Assembly (NCBI RefSeq): GCF_008831285.2
Contig: NC_045139.1
Span: forward strand, 20,814,412-20,878,411
Length of the DNA stretch: 64,000 bases
Reading direction: 5' to 3'
From: Nymphaea colorata
Lineage: Eukaryota > Streptophyta > Magnoliopsida > Nymphaeales > Nymphaeaceae
Shown: in pieces, positions 29,528 through 43,656 of the stretch
Layout: each line of letters opens with the position of its first letter
Position numbering within the stretch: the first letter of the stretch is position 1
Made by a program: the position numbers and the translations under genes
The notes under the pieces: model-generated
Told to the model about the DNA's origin: nothing
The model's database searches: none
What the model saw: only the letters and a program-made list of their open reading frames with translations

Positions 29528-32044
29528 TGGAACTTGGATCTTGATTACCTGTCCAACTTATTTTGAAAAAATATTTTACCTGTAATAAATAAATTAAAAA
29601 AAGTGAACAACTTATATTAAACGCATATTTTACTTTTTCTGAACTTGTTTGGATTTGGATCCACATGTTGATGCATTGAAAATAAATATTTTAGGCTTGG
29701 CAATTGAATTTGGATTTGGATCTACATGTTCTAAACGTAGATATTTTATGGACTTGAATGTGGTCTACCTTATTTTGAAAATACATTGTTGCAAGTAAAT
29801 TTCAAAATAGTTGTCATATATGGATCCAAATCTAGATTTGACTTGTTTTGCCAAAACTCATAAACAATAGTAGTTGATAGCAGATTTGGGATGTTGAATG
29901 TTTTAAAACCTGTTTTAAGTGTTGGGAACATATTTAAATAAAAATAAATTTTGCTCCAAAATATATTAGTTATTGAAAATGGATTTGGATTTGAGTTGCT
30001 TGAGAAAAGATATATTTCCGTAGTTAGACTTGAATCTGACTTTGTTTGAAAATAAATCCATGCTCTAAGTTGTAAGCTGACGTAAGATGTGGATGATTTG
30101 TTTTGAAAATATGTATGTTTAAATGTCGTCGTGGACCGGGACGTGAACCCAATTTTGGCCTATACAGTTCAACGTTGTGAGTTCGTTAGATTAGTGACTT
30201 TTAGATACAATGAAAAGAGTAACACGTGATAAATAAATAATTATGGATATGGATCTTATATGTTTTCATTGGATCTGCTGCATGGTTATGAATGCATCTG
30301 ACTTGTTTTAGCATGCACATTATATATGTTTGTAACTTTTCTAGCTAATTCATATGAATCGTATGATGGTCATATAATAATGTTGGATTTCGTTTGATTA
30401 AGTATATATATTTGTGCATGATTAATTGTTATAAAGAGATTTTGGATTTGGATCTAACTTGTCTTCATACGTGTATGTCTTATGTGGCTATGATTTGCAA
30501 AAATCTAAATATGCTTGATATAATATTTGAGATCTAGATTTAGGTGCTTATGCATTAAATGCATGTACTTGTGAACATACAATTGTGAGTTGGTCATGAT
30601 GACCATAAACTTAGATTATGTCATTTATCTATGTTCAGATATGTTATACATGATGTTAATTATGTGTTGAACACACGCAGTAAATGAATCATATGAGCAA
30701 AAGAGTGTAGTTATCAAAAGCATGCTTAAATATATGAACTAAACAATGAATGCTCCTTATGATTAATGCATATCTAGCGTCCTTAAATGGTCTGAACTGC
30801 TCAGAAGACCAGGGTAGTGTGATTTTCATGGCATGAGGAAGCAGGTGACGGTTGCCCTTCCGCTTAGGTGAGGCTGAGTATGGTCAATACTCGTCACCTA
30901 AGTTTTTGGTTGTTTGCTGTTATCTCTGTTATGTTTATGTGGGCACGTCTACTTAGAGGTCACCTGTTCCCTCGCCATGAGATTCGAAGAACAACCCTCA
31001 AACTTGCCTTTTTGAAGGTCAGTTCAATAAAGGAAGACAACAGTCGATCAGTAAGTCTAGTACTAGCACTTGAGTTGTGTTGATGATGTTTTGGTTGTAC
31101 CGTTGGGCACTATATAAAAAAAATGTTGTGTGAATAAACTAGCGCCGGTTGGGACACCACCGTGTAGTGGCCACGGTTTGGATAAGAGAAACTTAGTCGT
31201 GATTGCAGCCAAGCGATAATTAATATTGCATGCATTCTTACATGAATTAATGATTATGGTTGCTGTGAATACTGATTAGTGTTAAATGTTTCTTTTATCT
31301 ATGTTGATATAGATATTGAATGTGTATATTAAAACTCTTAAGTTTCATGTAGGAATAAATTAAGTTGTATTTTGCATTGCTAATCACGCAGGCTGGAATA
31401 AACGAGGGTTGACATCGTACTGAGAAATTCTCAAAATTCTCCCCCTTTCTTTTTACGTGATTGTAAATAGAAGGGATGGTGATGAGGCTGCTGCATTGTG
31501 CAATGATTTGATGCTGCCCAACCGATCTATGTCATGTTTTGAATTGTGCGATTTAGAAATTTCAAATGCCTTTCATACTCTCTATTTATGTGAAAGATCC
31601 ATTTGGGTTTAATTTAATGTTGACAAATTAGACCTAGTTTGTAATGATGCCTAATGATTTTAGAAATTGGAGGTTTGAAAAGTCATTCCTACACATTTTG
31701 ATTTTAATTTGAAAATACTTTGGATTTTGGGAAAAAAATTAAGCTTAAAACCAACTGAGAAGGAGGGTCCAGTTCTTAAGTTCAGCAGCGTTAAATTTAA
31801 GAAAGAGTTATGTTCTAATGAGGCTTCCCAGGGGAAATGAGGTAGTAACAAGAGTGTCTGCTTCACGAGTGAAGGGAAGAAAGGAAGAATTCCCTTAAAA
31901 CCTACTGATCTCATAGATCTACTTATCTCTCCCTCTCTTAGATATCAGGCAGATTGTTGATGGCGATCCTCGAGTTGATGTGGATACTCCTATAATGGAT
32001 GAAGAAGCTTGTAGGCTGGGGATGGATACTCCAAAAAGTTGATA
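29528..32044. other. Unassigned AT-rich intergenic region
   Basis: No gene is visible. Diffuse repeats of GGATTTGGATCTACATGTT-type sequence occur at about 29640-30480. Around 30840-31230 there is a more GC-balanced block with a TATA-like CTATATAAAA (31110-31120), followed by GCGCCGGTTGGGACACCACC and GTAGTGGCCACGG. This resembles the promoter/R part of an old LTR, but no paired ends were found. The last part before 32045 is probably LINE 5' sequence. Confidence 0.4.
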
Positions 32045-35000
32045 ATGAACGTTTTGAGCTGGAACATTTGAGGCCTTGCTAAGCTATTGGCCCAGAAGGA
32101 ATTGTGGGATATGGTGGTGCAGGATCCGCCGGACAATGGTTTCATTACAGATTTCATGGTGGATGCCCGTAAGATAGAACTAGGAACTCTCCGTCTGTTG
32201 GTTTAAAAACTATGAACTTTTCTCGAATGAGGCGTTGTGTAATGGTAAAGGGCAGATCTTGTGCCTGTGGAGAAAAAATGCTATGGCAGTGCTGAGTTCT
32301 GTGGTTGATACCTATTGGGCAGGAGTGCATATGCGCGATTTGAAACGCAACCGCGAATTCGTGGTCTTCAGGGCTTATCTACCAACTATGCTGGTGATAG
32401 GTTGGAAAATTTGCCTCAAGCAGGTTGTTTCTAGGATCAATGGAGCCTGCATGGTTCTATGCGACTTTAATGCTATGCTAAGAAATTGGAATAAGACTGA
32501 GGCCAGGTCGATAGTGAGGTCATGAGTGGCCTTTAACGGGTTCATTTGTGCCTACAAGTTGGTAGAAGTGGAGGACCATTCTAAGAAGTTTATGTGGTCC
32601 AACGGTAGGAAAGGTGGCCAGGCAGCCCTTTGTAAGCTAGACTGGTCTCTTGTGAATGATAAGTGAATTGATTTGTTTGATGGGGCCGGCACCCTTAAAG
32701 TTAAAACCTTTGCCAGCTCTGATCTCAGTGCTCTTCTATACCAGTCGAGTACCCCCAGAGGAGGTAGCCAAGGCCAGCGTCACTTAAAGTTTTTCAAGCC
32801 ATGGCTTTTGGATCCAAATGGTGTGGATATCATTAGGAAAAATGGTAGAATGATGTTTCAAGGTGCTCAATGATTAGATTTCTGAAAAAGTTAGGAAACA
32901 CAAAGATAGCTCTACTGCGATAAAATGTGGACAGCTTTGGGTGGTTTGATTCCGCATTGCTAACTTGAGGGATTAGCTTGAGAACTATAGGTCTCAGATT
33001 GAGGGTGGTTTGTTGGAGGCTAGGGAGTAGGAATATGAGGTCAAGGAACTACTTAATGAGGCTTTAAGAATGGAAGCAGCCATGTGTTAACAGAGATTCC
33101 GTGTTAAATGGCTGGCGGAAGGAGATCAAAACAACGCCATCTTCCATTCTATGGCTAACCACAGAAAGGCAAAAGGCAAATTAGAACAATTAAAGCAGAA
33201 GAGTGACTCTTAGGGATGAGGACCATATCCTTAAAGCTTGTATTGCTCATTTTCAGGAGTTGCTTGACTCTGATGATGCGACTAGTGATGCTTTTGAAGG
33301 CATTCAAGATGATGACATGGTAATAGATGAGGAGAATGAGTCTTTCGTCATGCCGGTTTCTAAGGATGAAATATTTGACACAGTCAAGAGTTTGGACAAG
33401 GATAGTGCACTTGGCCTAATGGTTTTTCGAACTATTTTTATCAAAACTACTAGAATATTGTTGGCAACGGCTTGTGGTAGCTATCGATGACTTCTTTGTG
33501 AAAGGCAATTTGGTCGGCTATGTCAATCACACAATGACTTGTCGTATCGCTAAAAAGATAAATGCAAGCAAGGTGGAGGACTATCAGCCCATATCTTTAT
33601 GTAATTTTATCTACAGAGTTATTGTGAAGATTTTAGTCCTAGAATGAGATAAATTATCATGCACATTATACAAAGGAACCAGCGGCCTTTTCCAAAGGTA
33701 GACATATTTGGGACAACGTCCTTTGGGCTAATGAGATAGTGAACTCGAAAGGTTTTTGAACTAAAAGAGGATGTTATTTGAAGCTTGACCTTTCCAAAGA
33801 TGATGACAGGGTCTCTTAGTAATTTCTATATAACAGCATGCACTTTCTAGGATTTCATCTTAGATGGGTTGAGAGAGTGATGAAGTGTGTCACTTTGGTA
33901 ACTTATGAAGTGATTGTAAATGGCAGATCGGGGGACAGATTTGGAGACAAAAGGGGTCTTTGCCAAGGGACCTAATGTCCCAATACCTATTCATCATGGT
34001 GATGGAGATGTTTAATCACAAAAACTGGAAGAGTCAATCAAGAAATTGGTGCTATTATGTACGCTGATGATGTCCTCGTGGTTGCTAAGGCTACTAGCAA
34101 CTCCTTTACTGCCATTAAACATGTCGTGGACAAGTTTGAGAGACTAGGTGGAATGAAAGTCAATGGAGATAAATTAGATATTCTTATTTGTAATTCCATT
34201 TGTTGCCAAGTAGAGGAAGTTAAAGATGTGTTCTAGTGGCCAATAGGTGCCTTACCTTCTACTTACCAGGGTGTGCCTATTTTCTGTGGGAAACTAATGG
34301 TTGAGTTGTGTTTGCCTTTGCTTGTCAAGATGGTGAAAAGACTGGATAGCTGGAAATCTAGGATCATCTCGTTTGTTGGCTAGATCACCCTTTAAAAGTA
34401 TGTGTTGGTTATGCTTTCCTACTACTAAATGATTATTTACGAGCTTCCAAAGCAAGTCATTAGAAAGTAGATAGCATATGTATAAGATGCTTATAGAATG
34501 AGAGTGAGAACACGAAACATCTCCATTACATGGGTTGGAACAAGTTTTGTTGTTCCCTTAGTGAGGGTGGCATCAGACTTAAATGTGTAGAGGAAATGAA
34601 CATTGCTCTCTTGGCCAGTAGGTGCTGCAGGGTCCTTTGGACAATGGTTTATGTGCCCAATTATATAAAGATAAATGCCTCCACAAATATAGCCTCTGGT
34701 CCTTAAATGGTTTGACGATAGGACCCTGCAGGTAGAAAGGGCTGTTGTGGGGATGGAGTTGGGTCCAACACAAGACTAAGTGGAGGATTGAGGATGAGAA
34801 CCAATGCTGTTTTTGGTTGGATCCATGGAATGGAATCCCCTTAATGTGGGCGAGTTAAGAGTGAAGATTACGGCAAAGTAAGGAATGAGCTCAACATTTT
34901 GATCAAACAAATGATTCTCCTAAGTAGTGGTCCAAGGAGTGAGAGTTGGAGGGCTTTGAATAGGTCTCAGGCTGCTTGAGATCCATCCACCTCTCTCGAG

Positions 35001-35068
35001 GGGAACATGGAATTGTTTGGAGAGATAGTTGCAGTAAAGCTAGTGACATTCTAGAGCATTGTAAGATG
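32045..35068 (+). pseudogene. L1-like LINE ORF2, 5' and central part (decayed)
   Basis: This is non-LTR retrotransposon polyprotein remains in several frames. The endonuclease opens at 32045 as MNVLSWNI-stop-GLAK, where WNxRGL is the family motif. It continues with CMVLCDFNAMLRNWNK (about 32448-32500) and FMWSNGRKGGQAALCKLDWS (about 32590-32650). Reverse transcriptase is represented by KVEDYQPISLCNFIYRVIVK (near 33570) and the active-site YADD (34060-34071). The last part (ALLASRCCRVLW, near 34600) fits the post-RT region. Many stops and frameshifts mean no function. The sequence stops at a hAT insertion and resumes at 59554. Confidence 0.82.
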
Positions 35069-35076
35069 CTTGGAAG
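35069..35076. other. 8-bp target duplication (left) of the outer hAT
   Basis: CTTGGAAG here and at 59546-59553 flank the element at 35077-59545. Removing the element and one copy rejoins LINE sequence. Confidence 0.9.
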
Positions 35077-35803
35077 TAAGAGTGTGCACCGGGCCGGGCA
35101 CCCAATAGGTAGTTAGGGGCCCAACCTTTCAAAGGCTGGGCTCGGGTCATGCATAAGACCCTCGGGCCAGTTCATGCCCTGGCCTGGTCCGGCTCGACAT
35201 ACTTTCAGGCTGCGATGGGTCGGGGGTCGTGGGGGCCCGTCGGGGGCTGACTCTTGGCAGTCGGGTTTCACATTATGTTTCTTTTTTGACACCCAACTGC
35301 CAAGTTCTTGATTTGTTTTTCAACATTTTTTTTACATACCCTAACTAGTTTAATGCCCTAAAGGCTAAAATAACTCACAAACCTTTTTTGCTCACCTGAT
35401 CACCTCTTGTCTTCATCTCTCCCCAATTTTCTTCTGTTGTGGTGCGGCCTGAGCAATGGGCACTGGAAGGCCGATGGTCTGATGGAGCAGCATCTGAGAT
35501 TTTGAATCAATCTAGATGCCAATGTTAGTGCTTGCTCTCTCTCTCTCTCTCTCAGTACTCTCTAGTTTTTATCTATGTCTTAGGTTGCAGATGGTAGAAG
35601 AAGTCATCCCATTCTTGTGACCATGAGCCACTAGAGGTGGTAGTTGCCAGAACACATCGAGCAGGTTTTTTTCGCCCTCCAATCTCTCTCTCTTTCTTTT
35701 TGCTTTAAGAAACATGGGTCTCACTCACTCTTTATTTTTAATCAGTGTCTTAATTTGCATATTGTACAAGAAGTTGTCTCATTGCCTCCTTTCTTTGCCT
35801 CAA

Positions 35804-36380
35804 TGTTTGCATTCCTAAAACTATTTTGGTTTTTGGAATGCTACAAAAAAAAGGGACTTGTCCATCGGTATGAGGATTGACTGTTCTGGGGTCCTTTACC
35901 AGGGATAACCAATCCAAGGGCTATGTTTATTTTTTATGCATTTTACATTTCCTTAAACATCATTTATTCAAAATGCAGTGTGGTGTTTGAGAAAATATTG
36001 AAGATTTGATGTTTCAAATTTTTGAGATAGTTTTGAAGAATCATTTCAGAGTATAAAACATTTTGATTTGGGAAATTTGGAATTGAGAAATCTTTACAAA
36101 TATCATTTGGAAACCTTTGAAAATCACTTTTGGAAGCCAATTTAGTGTTCTTTTAAGACTTTAAGTAGGTTTGACATTTTGCTCTAATTCGGTTATTAGC
36201 TAGCTAGACCTCCATCTCATCTTACTTAAGTTCTTTTATAGAGGTGCTTGTGATCATTCTTGATGTTAAGTGAATGTGGATGTATGAATACATTGACCCT
36301 ACATGATTAGAAGCAAATCATCCATTTCTACAATAACATTCATTTAAAAGCATTCCTACCAGCACATACATCAAAGTTTT
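35804..36380 (-). repeat. LARD B 3' LTR, U5-side part
   Basis: This begins with TGTTTGCATTCC and contains the family U5 block (GAGGATTGACTGTTCTGGGG.. near 35872). It is interrupted at 36380 by LARD C. The continuation at 50902 aligns with the same LTR in other copies (compare 20160-20230). Confidence 0.8.
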
Positions 36381-38750
36381 TGTTATCACCCCAAATTTTT
36401 CAAAAAATACCATATTCTATTATTTGGATTTAAATTTTAGAACCAAAACAAATTTGCAACTATTTGATTCAAAATGAATTTATAAAATGTTGTCCAAACC
36501 CAAACACAAAATTCAAATTCAAAAACCCAACCATAGACGCGAGATTCAAATCCAAAATCCAATTATGAGATCTGAATTAGATCCAAAGTCCAAGTTTAGA
36601 TCCAAATCAGGAATTCCAAAGCTCTTCCCTTTTGAATTCAAATATTGAATTTGAATTTTGAATTTTGGTTCCACAACTCTTCCCTCTTAAATTCAAATCT
36701 TGTATTCAAATTTTGAATTTTGGCTCCAAAATCTCTATAAATACCCCCACAATCCTCCCTCTCGAACATGAGTTAACCCTTAGGGAAGATTTGTCTATCT
36801 TTCCATTTCTTTCTTCTTCTTCTCCAACTTTGGGAGGAAGTTTCATCAAGTTACAACTCTTTAAAGGGAGCACGAAAAGATCTATTGGAGGCATCCTCTT
36901 TATCATCTTGAAGTTTCATTCAAGGTGAATCTAAGATCATTCGGAGCAAGGTTATTCATCTTCCTAAAATCATTCTCATTAGTGGTATGTAATCAACATC
37001 TCACTCCATTCTTTTCATTATTTCTTCCCTTCTTCATCTCCTTATAGTCATATGAGATAGCTCTCAAATCTCTATTTTAAAGTCAAGAAACTATGCTCTA
37101 GTGCACCGAGAGCATGAAAATGTGAAGTAATATTTTATTTTATGATTGAACATGTTCTCTCTATTACTTGAGTGTTGCTTTGCTTTGGAGATATTGTTCA
37201 TGCATAGTTGTTGAATTTTTTCTATTTATATGTGCATGCATGGTGAGAATGAGAGTGTGGTTTGGGACTTCTTCATTCTTGTGTTGATTTTTGAGGTTGA
37301 GACTTGTTCAACCCGAGAAAGCCCTTCACGAATTTGTATATGTTAAAGTGCATCTTCATGTCTTTTTTATGCTTAGTTTATTTCTTAATAACCTAATTAG
37401 GAAACCCAATGAGTGCTTCGTCATTCCTCATTTCATGTATTTTTTATTTTCTCCCATATCCAATGGTGGGAGAAATCAATTTTCTTGTAATAATCGTGGT
37501 TTTTATTCACACACAAAAATATTTAGAATCATATTTTTCAAAAGATTTTCAAAGCCAAATACTGTCTCTAATGCGGCCTTGGAGACTTAACTTACGTTCT
37601 CGCATGAGCCCAAGTTCCCCTCCTGCCTATATCAAAATTTGAAGTCGGCTATTTTCAATTCATTTCTTGATTTTAATACTCATGAAAACATATGCATATA
37701 TACATGTTATATACGTATATGTGCACATGAATATCTTTCTTTTTCATTCTTTCTTTATGATTTAACATACTTTTACAAAATCTTGTCTACGTATATATTA
37801 ATATACATACGTGTATTCCATTTTCAAATCATGATATTCTCTTCTCTATTTGATTTGAACCACATTTTCACATACTTTTACAAACTCTTCTCTTTTAAAT
37901 CTTTGATTTCATGACCCCTTTTTCTCTCTCTTTCTGTACATTTCTCTCTATGAAAGTCTTTCATCTTTTCCATTCTTTCAATATTTTCCTCTTATGATTT
38001 AAGATTTTAATTTCTCATTTACCGACTTCACTAAAGACCAAAACCAAAGTAATGACCCAATATTGGAATCATGCTTGAGGGTCTACAACCCCATTCCATT
38101 TTCAAAAACTTTTCTCTTTTCATCAAAAATAGTTATTATAAAAATCTTAGATGTATGTGATGGTAGAATGCCTTTAGATGAATGTTGTGGTAGGAATGAA
38201 TCATGTAGGATCAATCTATTAATAATGTATTAATGCATTCACATTCACTTAACATCACAAATGACCACAAGCACATCTCTAAAAGAACTTAAGCAAGATC
38301 AAATAGAATCCTACTTAGGTAGTAACTAAATTGGAGCAGAGCGTCAAACGTCAAACCTACTTAAAGTCTTAAAAAAACACCAAAGTGATTTCTAATAGAT
38401 GATCTTTAAATTTTTTCAAATAATATTTGTAAAGATTTCTCAGTTTATGATTTTCCAAATTAAAATGCTTTACACTCTCAAATGATTCTTCAAAACTTTC
38501 TCAAAATCTTGAAATATCAAGCCTTCAACATTTTCTCAAACACCACACTGCATTAGGATGAAAAAGATGTTCAAACCAAAATGAAATGCACCAAGGATAA
38601 GCATAGCCCTTGGATTGATTACCCCCAGTAAAGGCACTGGAAACGGTCGATCCTCGTACCGACGGGCGAGTCTTTTTCTCTCTCATTTTCGAAATAAAAT
38701 CTTATTTTTCTGAAGCACTCCAAAAAAAAAAAAAATTGGGAACGCAAACA
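36381..38750 (+). repeat. LARD C 5' LTR (2.37 kb)
   Basis: TGTTATCACC...ACGCAAACA. A TATA motif CTATAAATAC lies at 36735-36744. The U5 block GTAAAGGCACTGGAAACGG is near 38631. It matches the 3' LTR at 48337-50901 apart from a 309-bp duplication there and other indels. It is non-coding; the short frames inside are not genes. Confidence 0.85.
36735..36744 (+). promoter_or_regulatory. Candidate TATA box of LARD LTR
   Basis: CTATAAATAC followed by CCCCACAATCCTC. The same motif and context occurs in every LARD LTR of the window: 48649-48658 plus strand, and 21731-21740, 52715-52723 and 56000-56009 minus strand. Conservation supports it as the family's core promoter. Confidence 0.6.
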
Positions 38751-41467
38751 AATGGCGACCATGATAGGACTCGTCATCGTTTGGTTATGATTATCATTGA
38801 TGCATTTCCATTTACTGGAACATCTCATATATTACCGAAGATAAAGTGTGTTCCCTTCTTTGGCCTTGACCCCAACGACATTTCATTACATTGTTTGATG
38901 ATTATGTTTCCTCTCTTGCATATAAGACTAATTGACAAGGATCAACCAGGTTCACCTAGATCTTAGATTAAATACAACCCTCCTCATTTAAGGCTTGATT
39001 GAAGACAATGTTTGTTCTTCTTCTTATTTTAATCATCATTTTAGGCAACATTGCATTAGAGACAACCGATTTTGCATGTTTGCTCATATTTCAAAAATTT
39101 TCAATACCTATTTGTCTCGGTCATTATGTTGCCGGACTTGGTCTTAAGCGGTAGCACAAGACTAAGTTTTACAACTGGACCACACCTTGGGCGGGAAAGC
39201 CTCCTCGTTAGTACCATGAGTGGTAATTTGTGGTATATCGATGAGTGTCCAAGAATAAGTGAATAAACCTTACCCCTAGTTGGCTAATGGAAATCTTATA
39301 CTCGTAACTATTGGCTAAGGTATATTGGCATATCTTATATGGAATAATCATACTTGATCAAACTAAATTCAATTATGTCCTATGCTCCTTTTTCAAATAT
39401 ATGCATGATAAAGGTGACTTTCGAAAATGTTGGATGTTTATCATTGTATGATGATTGCATGTGTGTTTTCCATACAATCTTTGATCAATTTAATAATTTT
39501 ATATTTCATCTTTCTCATTCAAATCAATGTCTTTTTAGATCATCTCTATATAATATTCAACATGACCACACCATAAGCTCATGCTTTAACCTTACTATTT
39601 AAATGACATTGATTTTTCAAATATTGTCATTCAATAAATCCGTTTTTCAGAATCACTTCAAGATCTACATTTTATCATACTTTGTCGATGTCTCATTTAT
39701 TCATTGGTCCAAATTCATATTCTTAAACATGATAGCCAGTTATTGGCTCAATTTTCAACTTTGTTTGACTCAGGTCATGCATAATTTTTTTTTTTACCTC
39801 AACACCTATAGTATATTTTTCTCCCTATTTTATTACTTTCATGATTTTATTGGCTAATCATTTATTCCAAATTGAATACCAATCTTTTCTTTACTTAAGT
39901 ATACTCTATTTTCAATTATCAGACATGTAATTTTAACTTATTGGATCTATATGAATCAAACATCATGTATTTATTGTACTCTATTGAAGGTCTAATCCTT
40001 TCAAAGTTAAGATTCTTCACAAGTGATAAATTGCTCATAATTTTTTACGTTTTCTATATTTTTAACTTGATATCTCGATATGAAAATTACTATTTACCGA
40101 TCATATTTCTACAACAAATTTCCTTCCTACAAACTTTGTCCCAATTATTTGTCATTAAAGACAAATCAAAAAATTCTTTTATACCCAAGCTCATACACAT
40201 TATACTACCTTTCACCCTCACATATCAATTTTCTTTATATAATTTTGTCCATGCATTCATTTTATTGATATAATTTCCATTATTTTGTTCACCTCAATCT
40301 CAATTTGTGATCAACGCGTGCTTGACTCAGGTCACACATTCTTTTTTTTTCTCTCATTTACATTTAGCCAAATAATTTTCTAGCTTCAATATCTATAGTC
40401 TGTCTTTCCTCCCATTTTACTACTTCCATGATTTTATTGGGTCATCATTTATTCCAAGATCATTGTTTTGCTTCAACATATTCTATTTTCAATTGTCGGG
40501 CATTTATTTTTAATTTATTCATCCACCCTTATTGAGTCTATATCTTCCCAAATCAAACCGCATATATTTATACTTTGCTTGAGATTTAATCCTTTCAAAA
40601 TTAAGATGCTCTATTTTCCTATATTATCAACTTGATATCTCACTATGAGAATTACCTTCTACCAATCATATTCTCATTTTATTTTCTATAAGTTTTCTCC
40701 CAATTGCTTGTCATTTAAGACAAACAGAAATTCTTTCATACCGAAGCTCATATTACCTTGCACCCTCATTTTCCTGTTAGCGAAAAATATATCAGTTTCC
40801 TTTATATAATTTTGTCTGCACCTTTTTTCATTGGGGCATTTTCTAGTATAATTCTGGCCACTAGGTTCGGAGCTTTCTAAAGCTAGCTCAACCATGTCAC
40901 TAAACAAGGGAATCATATGAAGCAAACACAACTCAGTCATTTGGCTGAGGGCTTTTCAAAGCAAGCTCAACCCAAACACTAGTTTGGAGAATTTTAACAA
41001 GTTCAAAATCCAGCCTTTGGTGAAAGCAAAAATTTCACCAAAAGGCACTTGATGTGATAGGAAGTTTTCTTGTCACAACTAATGTAGGAGCAATAGGGTT
41101 TCATTCCTACCTTCAACATGGGTATTCGAGGTGATGAGCGTTCTTTCCTGGTATTGCTACTTGTTATGGAGCAACTCATTCAGGCAAGGGGTTAAACCTG
41201 CAATGCAAGCCAAAACAACCCATGCTGGCAAGGGGTTAAACCTGCAATGCAAGCCTAAGCAACCCATACATGTAAGGGGTTAAACTTGCAATGCAAGTCA
41301 AGGAAACTCATTCAGAGGGGTTAAACCTGAATTTAATATCGGCAAACCCACACAGGCAATGGGTTAAACCAGCAACATAAGCTCAAACAGCCCATTCAGG
41401 TAAAGGGTTAAGCCTGTATCATTCCAAAAATGTTTCGTTTGAAAAATCTGGGGTGCTAATCTTTGTC
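38751..41467 (+). other. LARD C interior: primer site and non-coding leader
   Basis: TGGCGACCATGATAGGAC (38753-38770) follows the LTR after two spacer bases and can serve as primer-binding site. The rest is AT-rich with many stops in all frames and no gag or pol similarity. 44-bp tandem repeats lie at 41165-41416. The interior is interrupted at 41467 by a hAT and resumes for 34 bases at 48303. Confidence 0.75.
41165..41416. repeat. 44-bp tandem repeats before the polypurine tract
   Basis: About six units of a 44-bp repeat built around AGGGGTTAAACCTGCAATGC, for example at 41186, 41230 and 41274, with later units diverged. The same array, in reverse, lies at about 53840-54050 in LARD B. This is a conserved family feature close to the polypurine tract. 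Confidence 0.85.
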
Positions 41468-42182
41468 ACTAAGCGTAGGCCTGGGCACCGGGCCGGGCCG
41501 CTGTTGGGCCGGCCCGGCCCGACCCGGTATGGGCTGGGTTCGGGTCGCACTTTTCCATTATTGGGCTTCACTTTAGTGAGCCCGGCCCGGCCCGATATCT
41601 TAACGGGCCGGGCCTGGTTATCACTTCCAAGCCCAGCCCGGCCCGACGGGCCCGTTAGGTCATCGAGTCTTTCTTCTTCGACTCATAACTCATTCCTCAA
41701 TCCTCAACACAAGTTACACAATCCTTGATTTTTTCCTCCTTCCTCCTGTGCCCTCCCTCCCCATCGCATTTGGCAGAGCCGCTATGCTGCACCGTCGCCA
41801 CCGTCACCGTCTCCGCTCCAGTCTCCACCATTGGGCCACCGACCACCGTCGCCCTTTCGTCGGTCTGCCACTGGGCCACCGTCGCCCTTTTGCCACTGTG
41901 AAGGTACACGTCTTTTATCCTCTCTTATCTTATGTGGTTTTCTTCTGTTTTGCTCGTAGCTTGCTACTTTTCTTTGGTGACGCCATTTCTGACCATCCTT
42001 TGCCCTTTGTTATCTCCTGATAAAACGCTCCCTTGTGACAACAATGAATTAAAGCATTTCACAGTCCACCACTGCTTCCTCATTCAGTTGTCATCTCGAC
42101 TCAATAACTTTGCCTCAAAAAGCCAGCTTGTAACAAACACCAAGAACAGAGCAAACGATAGAAGGTGGCCTTTGTTGGTTAC

Positions 42183-42311
42183 CTTGTCATAGTTAGCAAA
42201 GTTGGTCTTCGGATATACTCGATGTTCTGTGGGTCTTGTCATAGTTAGCAAAGTTGGTCTTCGGATATACTCGATGTTCTGTGGGTCTTGTCATAGTTAG
42301 CAAAGTTGGTT
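42183..42311. repeat. 52-bp tandem repeat in the inner hAT
   Basis: CTTGTCATAGTTAGCAAAGT begins at 42183, 42235 and 42287. The first two units are full; the third changes to a sequence (GGTTACCTTGTGTTGGGTAA) that recurs at about 42826-42846. This suggests local duplication inside the 5' arm. Confidence 0.85.
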
Positions 42312-43656
42312 ACCTTGTGTTGGGTAATTCCGTTCTTGCCAGAGCCACTGGGGCCACCTATGCCTACTGTGATAGGGCAACTCTTTTTTCTTCGAAGTTC
42401 TTGAATGGCTTTCACCAACAGATCTGCAAATGGTATCCCAAATCAAAAGACTGACCAAAATCCAGAACAAGGCATCAGAACTAATACCAAACAAAGTGAC
42501 AAGTATGTTGTGAAAGTTGAACATTAAAAAATTAGAATATAACCATTAGCCTCCTTATGCACAGAATCCACCTGTCTATATATATGTCGGAAGCTGTTAC
42601 TGAAATTGTCCAGTGCAAGATGGTCTAGCTGAAAACATATTTGAGTGCATCTTTTTGGAAAACTAACTGGATACAGAGGATCTCAAAATCTACAGCTAAG
42701 GAGTTATGTACAGATCAGATTTTTTAAGGCAAAAGAGATCACCCCATCGTCAAACTTGAACTATACCTGATGACGCATGACCTTTTGCTAACTAGAAGGT
42801 GGCCCTTGTCATAGTTAGCAAAGTTGGTTACCTCGTGTTGGGTAATTCCGTTTCAGTAGGAAAGAACAGGTTGCTTGTCTGTGATTTGTTGAGCATGCTT
42901 GTGTTGGGTAATTCTGTTCAGTTGTTGCTGCAACTTAAAGAGTCCAAGGAAGTAAAATCTTGTCGATGCTTTTCCTTTCTTGGTTGCTACTTGTGATCTA
43001 CGAATTGTTTAATTTCTATAGATCAAAGGTTTAACTCGTCTCTTTAATTAGCTGCAGAATACGGTTTCCCGACACATCTTGAATAGATGTCCTTTCATTG
43101 CTTTTGCAAACTTATGTTGATTTAAGTATGGAACTATCGTTTAGATTGCCCTTTGTTTATGTGACATGCCGTTTATACATTAGCTGTTTATACACTGAAT
43201 TTTCCAGGAATCAGGGGCATGTAAGATTAATGCCTATGACCATCATCTTAGGTGTATCTTATTTTTTGCTAAGCTAATAATTTTTTGCTATATACTAGAA
43301 GTTTTGCTAAGATTGCCTGTATTTGTCACATAATAAGCATGTAATCTGCTCCATCAGTTTTGTTTAAAAGCTTTCTGCATTGCAAATGTTGCATAGATTT
43401 GATATTACAATCCTAGTTAGGATCCAGGTTTGATCTTACAATTCCAACTTTTCCTCAACATCAACAGCTGGAATGGGTTCAGTATAACTCAGAATTTTGG
43501 TCTTCACATTCTAAATTGATTCACTATGTACTGTAAGTGTATCTGAAATACAATGGGCCGATTATGTTACTGGAATTAAAATGTCTCCGCCCAATGTGGA
43601 TTTGCAAATTAACATTTTACTTTTTCTTGCCTACCTTGGATATATGTTAGTTTCAG

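Noticed and set aside
41453-42020. Frames at the left end of the inner hAT
   Set aside because: GC-rich subterminal repeat translated; no domain.
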